64,000 nt of DNA from Heterobilharzia americana. Taxonomy: Eukaryota; Platyhelminthes; Trematoda; Strigeidida; Schistosomatidae. Location: NCBI GenBank assembly GCA_944470555.2, contig OX104134.1, positions 97,706,701 through 97,770,700 of the forward strand, written 5' to 3'. The notes beneath the pieces were generated by a model. The model worked only from the letters and a program-made list of their open reading frames with translations, made no database searches and was not told where the DNA came from. Shown piece by piece: positions 12,263 through 24,000 of the stretch (its first letter is position 1; each line of letters opens with the position of its first letter). The position numbers were made by a program, and so were the translations under genes.

Positions 12263-14937
12263 CTTCGAGGAAACTGGTGATAGACCACAATTCAAGTTCA
12301 ACACCCGGAAACTGAAAGACGAAACTACAAAGAAAATCACGTCAGCCATAAAGATAAAATGGGAGAGATCGAGCAACATCCGTGAAGAAACCTGAGTGGA
12401 TGAACACTGGAACTCTTTGAAAGCTATGAGGAAACAAACCTGCATAGCAGTATTAGGAATGAAGAAGAATGAAGATAAGGAATGGATTTCAAATTATAGA
12501 AATTCAGCTTGGAAGTCATAGAATGTCAGTCATACTACCATCTGTTTACAAATATGTATTATAGAAAATTAGAGCGTTGGTTTCTATCCATCGGCATAAA
12601 ATTCCCAATTTCACAACCATCTATAAAAAACACCACATACTAAACAAAACATTGTGAACAAAATTTACCGTGCAATGAAACTATCTGCTGACATATAATG
12701 ATTGCTTGAGATAAGTAGCACACCCAAGTATACACGCAATGCAATCTCATGTTTGCAATGGAGTTCTGTGTATTTGGAGTTTTCTATACACCCAACTAGA
12801 TGGTTTCTCTAGATGAACGACGATAAGAGGAACTGAGTACAACATATAAAACACTACACTGGACAAAGAAGTGAAGAAGACTCCACACAAAGACTAAAGA
12901 CACTACCACGACACACTGCCAAGTGGAGCAGAACAAGCTGCTGCTGGTAGGAGAGACACAGACCTGACAACATTGTATCAAGTAACCAGGTTACTATCTG
13001 GTAGGGGAGAGATCAACACACATGAAACCAATAAAATATGATGAAAAAAGTCTAATCACCAACCACCAAAGAAGAGAAACAAAGGAAACGATGACTGACC
13101 ACTTGAAAAAGCTCTTCAATCGACCACCACCAACACCACCTGCACTTCATCCACAAATACCACCTGCAGCCCACAAATACACACACACAAAACAAGTGAA
13201 CACAAATCCTCCAACAAAAGTCGAAGTCCTCAACGCCATAAGGCTACTGAAATGCGATAAAGCAGCAGGACCAGATGGAATCCTGCCAGAAGCACTGAGA
13301 GCAGGCGCAGAGACAACTGCCGACATCCTCACACCACTACTGAACAAAGTCTGGAAGGAAGAGAAGGTAGCTGTCAACTGATTTGAAGAAGGGCTACCTT
13401 GTCAAACTCTCGAAGAAGGGAGACCTCAGTGTTTGCAAGAACTGGTGAGGAATCATGCTCCACCCGTGTCCACCCGAAGCAAGCAATGTATTACGCCGCA
13501 TCATCCTGAAGAGACTAAACAATGCGATGCATCCAAAGTAGGACGGGAACAGGCTGGCCGGCTGGCTGGCTGGCTGTATTCAGGAAGTACAAATCATGTG
13601 CGGATCAAATTGCAACACTACACTACACTAAGCATCATCATCATAGAACAGAGTATAGAATGGCAGTCAACTCAACTCTACCTCAAATTCATCGACTTTG
13701 AAAATGTCTTCGACAGCATCGACCGACCAGTAACTTGACAGGCAGCTGCTCCAACACTACGGTCTCAGTGACACAAACCTTTATCAACCTCATTGAACAC
13801 CTATACGAAAACGCCACATGCCAGCCAAGTGATTCACAATGGGAAGCTCAGCTCAGTGACGCCTTTGAAGTGAAGACAGGGGAAAGGAGTAAAACAAGAC
13901 TGTCTACTATCACCCATGATATTCCTGATTGTGGTCGACTGGACTGGACTGGACTGGATCATGCAACGAAGCGTGAGGAGTGAGAAGAGAGGGATATGCT
14001 GTATCGAGGAAAACATCCTAGAATATTTCGATTTCGCCGATGACCTGCGTCTGATGTCGCACAAACTGGAAGATCTGCAGACAAAAACTAACAAGTTGAC
14101 AGAAGAGGCAGGTCAGTGAAGATGGGACTTCAGGTGAACGTAGAGAGGACACCAGCCCAATCAACACCAACACCACCAGCACTAACAACAAGCTCCAATC
14201 AGCATCAATGGGAGAAACTTAAAGGAAGTTGCCTCCTTCACCTACCTAGACAGAGCAGCATCGTTTCAATTAGAGTTGGCGGCACAGACGAGAACGTCAA
14301 AGCCAACCAGGATCGGAAAGACAGTAAGACAGGTGTTCAATAACCTGAAACCAGTGTGGAGATCTACTCCACTCCACTCCACTCTACTCAGCATAAAGAG
14401 CAAGATCTTCATTTTCAACATCAGTGCCAGTCAAGTGAGTCAGTGTTTCTATGTGATGGTTGGGAGACTTGGCATGTCACGAAAACCATTTCCAACAAAC
14501 TACAAACATTCATCAACAACTGCCCACGCTGACTCGATACTGAAGATCAGGTGGCCAGAATTATAAGAATAGTCATCAAGGAACTCTGGCTGGTTGTCTG
14601 GCTGGCTGGCTGGGAACGAACCAACCAAGAACCTATCGCTCAACGGATAAGCACTGGAGGAAGTGGAGATCGGTTGGATCGGATATGCACTGAGAAGACG
14701 GACTGGGGACATGATGCGTCAGGCCAAGTCATCGAGTGGAAGTGAAGTGTGAAACGACGAGTTGGGCGTCTGAAGTGAGGGTGAAGTGGGGGGGGGAGAT
14801 GGTGTGAGGAAGAAATGAGAGGTTGTGGGCAGTTGTGGAGCCAGGTTGAAAAGATTGCAGAGGAGAGAGTGCAATGGAGCGTGGTACTGAGCCCTATGTT
14901 CCACCAGGAACTCAAGGGAAAATTAAATAAGAATGAT
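12263..14937 (+). mobile_element. LINE-2 copy B, 5'-truncated and interrupted
   Basis: Aligns to copy A from its position about 3050 onward and to copy C from 12843 onward. The RT is more complete than in A: IRLLKCDKAAGPDGILPEAL (near 13240), YLKFIDFENVFDSIDR (near 13680), FINLIEHLYENATC, and YFDFADDLRLMSHKLEDLQ (near 14030), where FADD is the catalytic box, then QVFNNLKPVWRST and ISTGGSGDRLDRI. Stops and indels separate these blocks, several shared with copy C. The tail is AATAAGAATGATAATAAT. A 322 bp foreign segment replaces about 75 bp of the element at 12489-12810. No clear target duplication was found. Confidence 0.88.
12489..12810. repeat. 322 bp insert copied from 8893-9213
   Basis: Near-identical to 8893-9213 in the same orientation. 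Left junction shares TC and right junction shares GATGAA between donor flank, insert and the LINE-2 sequence, which is microhomology. About 75 bp of LINE-2 present in copy A (about 3295-3368) are missing here. Confidence 0.9.
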
Positions 14938-15313
14938 AATAATATGGATCCCATCCATTTCATTGGTTTTGACTGCTGTATACTCAGGATATCCTTCACG
15001 GCTGATGAAAAGCTTCCTACTTGTCAATCTAATGTAATGAATCTAATAATTTTGATTAGAATGAGAGTTTTTACCTAGATGAAACCCATAGCTTACGTGT
15101 GTGCACAACCACTGAGTATTAATTTTCTCACTGAAACCCAAATCAAAAACTTTGAGTGTACTTGTGATTTTTTAGGCTTCTTGATAAACATTATGCACAC
15201 TGTCGGGACGTATAGCTTTTATTTATAGATTTTATAGCTAAACAATTTTTTTACTGTTCATTTAATAGGGATTTCGATTTAAATCATTGATCTCGTATTT
15301 GATATCTGTTGGT

Positions 15314-15711
15314 GAAAGGAGTGGAATGAAACAACAAATGAACCAACACCGCTGGCCCGGCAGACCGTGGGGTATAGTGGAATGTATCATTTTTGGGGCC
15401 GACCTTTTCTAACCCCCTCCCCTTCCACTCAGAAGGCAACATCAGCATCACACTGCTGGTCATCCAAGGGAAACACCTTACTACTGTCACACCCCATCCA
15501 GCTAACAGCAGTACGACATCCCCCTCAGACCCCTATCATAGTGTAGTAATTTACGCCACAACGGTAACTGTTTTTCGTCTAACCACTATCCAACAGACCT
15601 TTCTGGTATGGCAGGACCCCGAGGGAATGAGTATTCCACCAGCATAGCTCGTTGGGTCATTGTGATATGCAAGCCAGACCACCACGTCAAGGTAGCAGCT
15701 ATCGGTCGGGG
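15314..15711 (-). mobile_element. Isolated 5' end of the SR2-like LINE, antisense
   Basis: The reverse complement of this stretch matches 20713 to about 21085, the 5' untranslated region of the full-length SR2-like LINE. Homology starts at the same CCCCGACC with which that element begins, at 15711, and is lost near 15314. Only the 5' leader is present, with no endonuclease or RT. Identity is high but with several substitutions and indels. Short open frames here are shadows. Confidence 0.85.
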
Positions 15712-15719
15712 GAAAAGAG

Positions 15720-17230
15720 TACTTAAAGGAATGTTATTACTACAGGTTTCATTTTGTGAACGCACGTACGGTTTGTCTACACACTGGAAGCAACACATCC
15801 TTCCTCAAACCTGTGAACTTATTCAAAGACATCCCTAGTTCCTGGAGTAACTGACCCTTGGAAAAAGGATTTTTCTTAAAAACTGTTATAATAATAACAT
15901 CAGATTTGCACAAAATTCCAAAGTATTTTAGATAGTAGAAATGACAAACAGGATAGAAAAGTGTAAATTTATTCTATTTCCTTAAGATTTCAATAGATTT
16001 TGTTTAACTAGTATCTGAAAGCTGCCTGATTTGATTTAGAATATAACACTGTTAGCAATATACACCGATGACATTATCTACATATGTTCGCACACAACCA
16101 GAGACAAATTATGCATGTTTGCTAGTGAATATCAGGAAAACACGTGGATCCTATTAACAAGCATTTTGTGCCTTAGTAACAGTGAACCTAAACACGGAAT
16201 TTAGGCATTTATTCTTGAATGTATATGACCCTTTGTATTATGATCATCAACATCATCATTTGTTATTGCAATATATGTTTTTAAGTATGGTAGAAATATG
16301 TCTTCAACTCACAACTATAAGTTTGAAGATATATGGGGATTGGTCGATCTCAAGGTAGTATTAATCAGTAACTGACATAACTTGGAGAATAATTCAAAAC
16401 CTGGGAGAATAGAACAACTGTTCCGTTCTACTACAGGATTCTTCAGAACCGAGCACTCATGATCCAACCAAAGATTGAACCCAGAACTTTCAGCCCTAGT
16501 GATGAGCATGTTGCCATTCAGTTCTAACAGCTATCAACTATTTAAATTACTATTCTATTTTGTTCAAAAGCAATTTAACATAAAATTACTAGACTGACTT
16601 AGATTAATTCTGTTTTTATGGATAAAAATGACTTACAATCCAAGGTCCTCAAAAGTGCATGCTTACTAACTGACCCATTAATCTCATTTTGCTGTCATAG
16701 TTGGTACAGTTAAGGTAAAATCTACATTATGTTGACTGAACAGAAGTTAGTTTTACTATGAGCTGAAGCACTTTAATGAGGCACTTTGAAAATCTCCCCG
16801 AAGTATTTTTTTATGTAACAGTAATAAATCTTTTAAAAGATGCATGTATGAAAAACCTAAACGGAATGGGCAACTGAATAAAATATGTAGTTACCTGATC
16901 AAATCTTTCTGCTATGAAATAACAAACATTTGTAGAGTAGATTATATTGAAAATAAGGTGTCTTTCTATCGAAGCACCTATACTAAAAATGCTCACTCTG
17001 AGCTTTGTATTGATAATAATGAATATTCCCATTTAGAAATTTAGAAAAAGACTGAGTGAGCGAATAAATATATTTCTTTTCAATTAGGTCTTCATCTTGG
17101 TCTCTAAACTAATATTTAGGTTTACAATTTAATCAAATTACCAATCATGTGGTGTTTCGGAAATGATGATGTAGATAGTCAAGAGAGTTACTAAAATAGG
17201 AAATATGAATATTGATAGAAACAAGAAGGG
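15720..17230. other. AT-rich spacer with possible old repeat traces
   Basis: Near 16430-16510 there is GATTGAACCCAGAACTTTCAG followed by GTGATGAGCATGTTGCCATTCAG, which resembles the tRNA-like centre of the foldback family. A frame near 16055-16110 reads IYTDDIIYICSH, which might be an RT catalytic relic, but I cannot support it further. Nothing else is recognised. Confidence 0.45.
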
Positions 17231-17239
17231 GAAGAGGTG

Positions 17240-17640
17240 TACAAAGTAAACCTAGAAGTTACATCATGTTGATGGCCAAGGTAATGAAAGTGGTCAAACA
17301 AACTTCTTTTCGATACAAAGGATAGGTTTGCGAAGGTGGACTGAAATCACCTCTGCTATGTGAAGTAATCGAGTGCGTAATCCATGAGGTAAATTAATTG
17401 GAATCTGATGGATGATTTTAAAGGCTTTTCTAGTAGCCACTTAATGTCCTGTGTCAAGTAAGTGTGTAAGCATGGAGCTCTCTATAGTTCTTATTTGTCC
17501 CTTGTTCAACCATGATGGGTGGTGCTGAGAAATTCGACGATGGAACTGGCTCATTGTACGCCCAATGCAACTAGCTCCACAGGAGCAGCAAAATGTTCTT
17601 AACAGGAAAACTTTACTTGACCTTTACCAACCGAAAATTG
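17240..17640 (-). pseudogene. Penelope-like GIY-YIG endonuclease relic
   Basis: On the minus strand the blocks FCCSCGASCIGRT (a Cys motif running into a degenerate GIY-YIG module), FHRRISQHHPSWL, IESSMLTHLLDTGH and then IPINLPHGLRTRLLHIAEV and HLRKPILCIEKKFV appear in order. Known Penelope-like elements end with a CCHH-type Cys region and a GIY-YIG nuclease of this pattern (Y-I-G-R-T, H-L-x-x-x-G-H, I-A-E, K-P-x-L-C). At least one frameshift and stops lie between blocks. The RT should lie at higher coordinates but is too decayed to call. Confidence 0.7.
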
Positions 17641-17799
17641 TTTTCCGTTTCTGTAAAAGATGGGTTCTATCACTTGATTGCTTCGATTTGCATACATCAG
17701 TTTATTTGATCTTTTATAGAAAGATATTATACCTGACCAGAGATTGTTATCAACATATCTGGAAATCAACATTTCAGCCCGGTTTCATAGTATGAAATG

Positions 17800-18170
17800 A
17801 AGCACATTATAAGTTCTCTGTATGAACATTAAAATGATCCAAACAATGTTTTCAAAGGTATTAAACTGTTCCAAAATTTGTACATAATTCTCATTTTCTA
17901 GTTTTCAAAGCCCCAGAACCCTTGGCTATTCATGTAAGGAGGCCTAACCTTAGTGTGGTGTCTTTACCTTGATCACAATGCCTTTTCGTCTTATTTTTTT
18001 TCTAATCTTTATCTCTTTTAGATTAATCTTTACACTTTGTTATTCGTATCGTCAGTACTTTATTTTTAACAGTATCAGGTGTTATTTCATTTGATTTTTC
18101 TTGAAACTAAGTCTAGCAGCAAAGACTTTGATCCACCTTTTTGCAATGAGCCATTATTATTCATGTTGTA
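17800..18170. other. AT-rich spacer, no gene seen
   Basis: No supported feature; T-rich around 17990-18110. Confidence 0.5.
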
Positions 18171-18450
18171 GTCTGCTAGCCACCAAGTTGACTAACAGAG
18201 GTCGAGCGAATGGATGCAGTATAGTGACGAGAAGTTATAAGAATCAATAAACATCAGGTGATCCCCGTTTCACAAGAAGTGGCTCTCGTGCCCTAGTGGC
18301 CTAGTGGGTAACGATTTGACGTCTGAAGCTATAGGTCCTGAGTTAAAGTCTTGTTGGGAACAACATCACTCACTGGGATGCAGGTACATCCAGCTGACAA
18401 GTCGCAAATGCGACGAGATGCGCATTCTGGCTTCCATTGCTAGCTACCAA
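18171..18450 (+). mobile_element. Sm-alpha-like repeat, tail-spacer-tRNA-hammerhead order
   Basis: It starts with the tail motif CTGCTAGCCACCAAG of a preceding unit, passes through a spacer containing ACAGAGGTCGAGCGAATGG and TCAATAAACATCA, then the tRNA-like head (TGGCTCTCGTGCCCTAGTGG to AAGTCTTG) and a hammerhead segment GGTACATCCAGCTGACAAG...CATTCTGGCTTCC. The boxes are CTGACAA and GAGA, so inactive. The tail-before-head order suggests that units once stood in tandem. Confidence 0.75.
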
Positions 18451-18459
18451 GCAGATTTT

Positions 18460-19734
18460 ACCATTCATGTTAACTAATGCCTTGACTGTTCATTATTTTT
18501 ATCATTTTCTCACTCCCTTGTGAGTTATCCCACAAGCAATTCGGAATCTTGTGCAAACCCTTTTGTTATCATTCAAATTGTATATCTTCTATTACTGATA
18601 GCATTTTGACTATCAAACTGCTATCATTAACAGTTATAGTTTAAATATCGTCATTCATTTAAGCTTGTAAAAAGATTTCATTCATGAGAGATTTCTGCAC
18701 TAAATTTCTCCTTTTTAATGGGTTAAAAAGAATAAAGATTTTATAAACAGTGATAGCATGTAAAGCAACATTGCGACTCTCGGTAAATTAAGGATATAGT
18801 CTCTCTTTCAAAGTGTCAGTGGAAGGTGCTGAAACTTCGTGACTTCACAGAGAGTTCCACTGGTTCCCATTTCAATGAAAGGAATGAGTTTTCAGAAGTA
18901 TATAATTTGAGAGACGTTTTTAGAATCTTCATCTTTGTACTGTCAGGCTATCATTTTTAGGCCGAGGGGGGATATATAGGGCAAGTTAGCAGTTCAATAA
19001 TTACTTAGCCCACAATGTGTTAATGTGTGCTCTTTCATCAAACTATGCTAAGACTATAAGAACACTTCAAAATAGCTTAGTCGCTGCTTATAATTTAATC
19101 TAGAAAAGCAGCAGACCATTTTATTTCCTGGCCTTTGAAGCCACTCCAACATATCTGTTTCATATTTGAGGTATATGCTCAACAATTAGATTCCAAAATA
19201 CTAATGTCATCCAATATATGTTGTGTATGATATGTAAACTATATTATCATAGAAGGTTTGCAGGATTTAGCAAAGAGACTATAAAAAATCGAGAGCCTGT
19301 GGCAGCTTATCCCCAGCAATTATGTTTGGTTATAAGGAAAGAGTTCACAACGATTCCCAAGTCCTTGTACTCAGAAACTTTAGATAGTGACGTAACCTTA
19401 ACTTTTCAGTCAAGCAGATTATTATAACAGTTAAGTTTGTCTGACTATAACTTTTGGTGTTAGTTTTCTTTCTGTTTTTAATAAATAAAATTCACATTTA
19501 CTGGCTTCGAATGTGACGTCCAGCAGATAGTCGGTTGCTAGGATGCAGTATGTGGAAGACTCTGTCTCAGTTTGGAGTAGGTAGAACATTCACTCAGCTC
19601 AAGAACCTAGTCAGCAGAGAAACACAAGAAAAGAAGGTTCCAACACTTGCTGAATTATGTAGGGGCAATAACACCCAACAGTTAACGAAATTATCAGTAT
19701 GGCTGTTCGGGAAATCTGTGGTTTAGCAGAGTGG
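18460..19734. other. AT-rich spacer, no gene seen
   Basis: Short open frames (for example 19218-19427 and 19535-19726) have no recognisable motif. I see nothing further. Confidence 0.5.
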
Positions 19735-20028
19735 TATTGATACTGGGTGATTGTTGAAAGTGAAATGAAAATTTGGGCCACAGGTAGCATTTGAACCAGC
19801 AACTACTGGGTTTCTGGCCGAGTGCTCTGCTGACTGACCTACGACACCAGACTGCTGACTAGATTTTTAATTCATTTTACTCACCAAGGATTTTGCCTGA
19901 CTGTCATGTGGTACTGTAGTGCGTTACCATCACTTGATCGTACTCATACTGGCTACCCAGTAAGAACTCCTCATACGAATCCAAATCCACTTGAATTAGA
20001 GAAGAGGAGCATCATACCGATTATTGCT
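19735..20028 (-). mobile_element. tRNA-derived SINE, family 3
   Basis: About 290 bp that matches 42765-43045 along its length and 41738-41830 in part. Read on the minus strand it holds a tRNA-like segment with TCAGTCAGCAGAGCACTCGG (A-box region) and GCTGGTTCAAATGCTACC (B-box). Plus-strand landmarks are GTGATTGTTGAAAGTGAAATG at the left and TACTCATACTGGCTACCCAG and AGAGAAGAGGAGCATCAT at the right. It contains no coding capacity. Confidence 0.75.
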
Positions 20029-20429
20029 TTGAGATGGCTTTGGCTTGGCAGACATGTATTGGTACTGGTTTTCATTTCATCTTCAATCACCATCCAGTAT
20101 CAGTTAAAGAAATCACCGAAAGATGCTGAAATCAAGTGACAGAACAACGTGTTAATTCAATGCGTAAAGTGACTGGATATGGTTTCAGATTAGACGACAC
20201 TCTATCCTTTTTGAAAGAATAATTAACCATTGTAATGGAAATCATTTTATAGCGATAAGATGAGTCATCCAGTTCAAGGAAGAAAAGTTCTATTTCTAAT
20301 TATGTATCTATCTTTTCGTTGAAGTCAAAGTATGGTAATCAGAAATCGGTGCGATACCAAGATTGTTTCATATCTTGATAAAAGGTTGCAGTTCATTTTG
20401 ATCGATATTCTTAGTTGGCTGGAAGTAAT

Positions 20430-20712
20430 TGGCAGGAAGCGCTACTCAAACTAGGTTTCGTGCTTGTTGGCGCTTGTCAGCAAGGCCTATCCACAATCTC
20501 GAGGGAAATGATGTCCCCTGTCAGGTTCGAACCCGCATGAACTGGTGTTTCAGTCAGCGACGTCCCCATGGACCCATTCGGGCTGTGACTGGCTTCTTGT
20601 AGGACTGGAATATAAACACTGATTGGTCACTGGAGAAAAACCAATCTCATGTTGTCTAGTCCTAAATGCTGACCGAATTCTATGGATCATTTCCGTAAAG
20701 TGGGCACCCAGT
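20430..20712 (-). mobile_element. tRNA/hammerhead-like repeat family 2, split by LINE
   Basis: Minus-strand order: region X (GAATTCGGTCAGCATTTAGG, GACTAGACAACATGAGATTGG), a tRNA-like segment (ACGTCGCTGACTG to GCGGGTTCGAACC), then a hammerhead-shaped segment: GGCCTTG CTGACAA, helix II GCGC/GCAC, an intact GAAA at 20456-20459, and CTAGTTTGAG. The catalytic box is at 20474-20480. The X region continues on the other side of the LINE at 24668-24690, so the LINE split this copy. Related copies: 24700-24930, 35480-35830, 48075-48240. Confidence 0.75.
20704..20712. repeat. Target-site duplication, left copy
   Basis: GCACCCAGT here is repeated exactly at 24659-24667, immediately after the LINE's TGA-type tail. 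This fixes the element's boundaries at 20713 and 24658. Confidence 0.92.
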
Positions 20713-20780
20713 CCCCGACCGATAGCTGCTACCTTGACGTGGTGGTCGGGCTTGCATATCACAATGACCCAACGAGCTAT
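20713..20780 (+). ncRNA. Candidate HDV-like self-cleaving ribozyme at LINE 5' end
   Basis: The pairings are: P1 CCCGACC (20714-20720) with GGTCGGG (20744-20750); P2 ATAGCT (20722-20727) with AGCTAT (20775-20780); P3 ACC (20731-20733) with GGT (20741-20743), closing a 7 nt loop. P1' follows P3' directly, and CCAAC precedes P2' where family members carry a C-N-R-A active-site motif. This nested order is that of HDV ribozymes, which are known at the 5' ends of several RTE and R2 elements. Against it: P1 does not begin with the usual G, P4 is weak and P1.1 is not obvious. The other copy (15711 downward) keeps P2 and P3 and has one mismatch in P1. Confidence 0.45.
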
Positions 20781-21034
20781 GCTGGTGGAACGCTTGTTCC
20801 CTCGAGGTCCTACCATACCAGAAAGGTCTGTTGGGTAGTGGTTAGACGAAAAGCAGTTACCGTCATAGTGTAAATTGCTATACTATGATGGGGGTCTGAG
20901 GGCGAAGTCGTACTGCTGCTAGCTGGATGGGGTGTGACAGCAGTAAGGTGTTTCCCTTGGATGACCAGCAGTGCCAAGCTGATGCTGCCTTCTCAGTGGA
21001 AGGGGGGGTTAGAAAAGGTCGGCCCCAAAAATAA

Positions 21035-24000
21035 CACACTCCACCACGCCCCACGGTCTGCCGGGCCGGCGGTGTTGGTTCACTTGTCGTTTCCTTTCGC
21101 TCATCCGGCCCCAAAAATACAAAAATTCAAAATAATCATACTCAAAAGGCTGGGTGTGACAGGCCTCAAGCAGATGTCCGATGGGCTCTGCGGTCACACA
21201 AATCTCTTTCAGGTACCTTAAGAAGAAATAGCCTTCCACGGTGTGGGCAGCCGGGAAGTGTCAACCGCCCTCACAACTCTGTCAGCACCCAAGTTTCTTC
21301 TGACTGCTATCCTCCTCCTCCATCATTACCTTCTAATCTTCCTTCACGTCTCTTAATTAATGATGCTGCATCATCTTCAATTTCTCCTACCTCTGCAGCC
21401 TTCGACAACGATCTGAGTCCACAGAACAGTGTCCCTGGTCTCCTTAAACCACGCTCCAAATTACATATTGGAGCCTTCAATGTCCGCACCCTCCGTCAAA
21501 TTGGCCAACAGGCTTCGTTGGCAAAGACTCTAGCAACTCGGGCATGGATGTGTGCTGTGTTTGTGAGACACGCATACAGGACCCAAGTGTGGTTATTCAC
21601 CTGACCTCTCCTGACCAATCTGGTGAATCTGCAAAATTCACCCTTCGAGTTTCTGGAGATTCGATAGCTAGCTCTCGTGGTCTTGCAGGTGTAGGTATAG
21701 CATTAAGCACCAGGGCAGAAAACTCACTACTAGACTGGATCCCAGTTGATAGTCGCCTCTGCGCTATGAGGCTGAACGGCACAGTGAGAACTAAAAGGAA
21801 TAGTGAGACTCGCCGTTGTCTCTTTGTAATCTCTGCTTACGCACCCACTGACTGTAGTTCGGATGAAGTGAAGGACGAGTTCTACCATAAACTGTCTAAC
21901 CTCCTCTCGAAAGCCAAACGTTCGGACGTAGTGGTTGTTGCAGGTGACCTCAACGCACAGGTGGGTAGACTGAGTGAGGCAGAAAGGCACTTAGGTGGCA
22001 CTTTCGGAATCCCAGCTGAACGTACAGATAACGGTGATCGCCTATTACAACTATGCTCAGATAACCGCCTATTTTTAGCCAGCACAAATTTCAGACATAA
22101 AGAAAGGCACTGTCTGACCTGGCGTCCACCGAGCTCGACTCAGCGATGGACACAGATAGACCACATTGCTATTAGTCATCGCTGGAGAGGATCGGTGGAA
22201 GACTGCCGCTCCTTCTGGAGTACGTGTTTGGACAGCGATCATGCGTTGGTCCGAGCACGTATATGCCTGCGTCTCAATGGACGTAGAAAAAATTTGGCAA
22301 CAAAACCACTACGAGTTCTGCTGGACAACGAAAACACCAAAGCCGTGTTCAGTGAGAAGTTGGCTAGGCAGTTATCGGAACAAAAGACTGTCACTCATCC
22401 AGAAGAAGCTTGGTGCCATCTTCAGTCTACTGTAAAAGCAGCACTGGAGACTGTAGCCGACTCCAAGATAATGGCTAAAAAGAGCCAGTGGATATCAGCA
22501 GCTTCTTCCAAACTAATGGATGCACGTGAATGCATCCCTGCAGGCTCTGAGTACAATGAAGAGCGAGCGCAACTTAAAAATAAACTGACGAAAAGTCTGC
22601 GCAACGATCGTGAACAGTGGTGGGCAGCAAAGGCTAAAGAGATGGAAAAGGCAGCGGCGATCGGTAACAGTAGACAGTTATTTAGACTTATTAAGGAGAC
22701 TGGGGGGAAATGGTCAACAACAGTTAGTGAGGTTATAGCGGAGAAGGACGGATCGGCGATTCACTCGCAGGGAAGGCGACTGGGACGATGGGCAGAACAC
22801 TTTGAGGAACAGTTTAACTGGCCTCCAGCCACCATTGCGCTGCCCGCTATCCAGTCGGACCCTGAATGGGACATAGAGACAGGTCCCCCAACACTAGAAG
22901 AAGTTGAGAAAGCGGTAGGTAGCCTGAAACGGGGAAGGGCAGCAGGACCAGACGGACTACCTGCTGAGGTATACAAGAATGGTGGTAGAGTTCTCTTAGT
23001 CAGGCTAACGGAAGTGTTAGCCAGTATATGGGAATCAAATACGATCCCCTCCGACTGGTCTAAGTCACTGATCATCCCAGTCTTCAAGAAAGGCGAGAAG
23101 TCCTCTTGTGATAACCACAGAGGAATCAGCCTGACAAACATAGTGTCTAAGATCCTAAGTTCTATAATTCTCCGACGCCTGAGTGGAGCTCGGGAACAGC
23201 AAGCCCGAGAAAACCAGGCAGGCTTTAGACCTGGCCGTGGATGTATCGACCAAATATTCACACTGCGCCAGGTCCTGGAACATAGGCATGCTTACAGACG
23301 CCCGACAATAGCTGTATTTCTCGACCTGAAGGCGGCATTTGACTCCGTTGATCGAGAAGTCTTATGGCAGTGTCTGTCACTGAAAGGCGTGCCTAGTAAG
23401 TACATCACCTTATTGAAAGCTCTCTACTCGAACACTTGTGGGCATGTTAGAGCCTATGGTGAGTTGTCCAGGGAGCTATACTCATCAAGTGGTGTCCGTC
23501 AAGGATGCCCACTATCCCCATTCTTATTTAATTTTATCATAGATATTCTTATGGAGGTTTCCCTCTCGTCACCTAATTACAAAGACGTTGACCGGATCAC
23601 AGGTGAATTTTCCTTAGATCTAGAATATGCAGATGACATAGTCCTGTTAGGTGAAGACGCTGACAAGATGCAGAGTCTTCTGAACACTTTGAGTGGGAAT
23701 TTGAGAATGTTTGGGATGCGATTTTCACCACCCAAATGCAAATTTTTGCTCCAGGACTGGTCTTCAGCGGTACCGCGGTTAACAATAGAGAGTGAAGTGG
23801 TTGAGTGTGTTGACCACTTCACTTACCTGGGAAGTAGGATCAACACTGGTGGGTTAGTTGCCGATGAGATTTCTGCACGGATACAAAAGGCTCGATTGGC
23901 TTTTGCCAATTTGCGCCACCTATGGCGCCGCCGTGATATTCGTTTGTCTATTAAGGGTCGCGTGTACTGCACAGCAGTCCGCTCTGTTCTACTGTATGGC

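Noticed and set aside
12263..14937. Target-site duplication for LINE-2 copy B
   Set aside because: TATAGATTTCATCCC upstream and TATGGATCCCATCC after the tail are similar but not convincing.
15284..15838. Overlapping small ORFs on both strands
   Set aside because: The region is an antisense LINE leader; the frames are shadows without homologous protein motifs.
16055..16110. RT catalytic relic IYTDDII
   Set aside because: Only one short motif; no neighbouring RT blocks in any frame.
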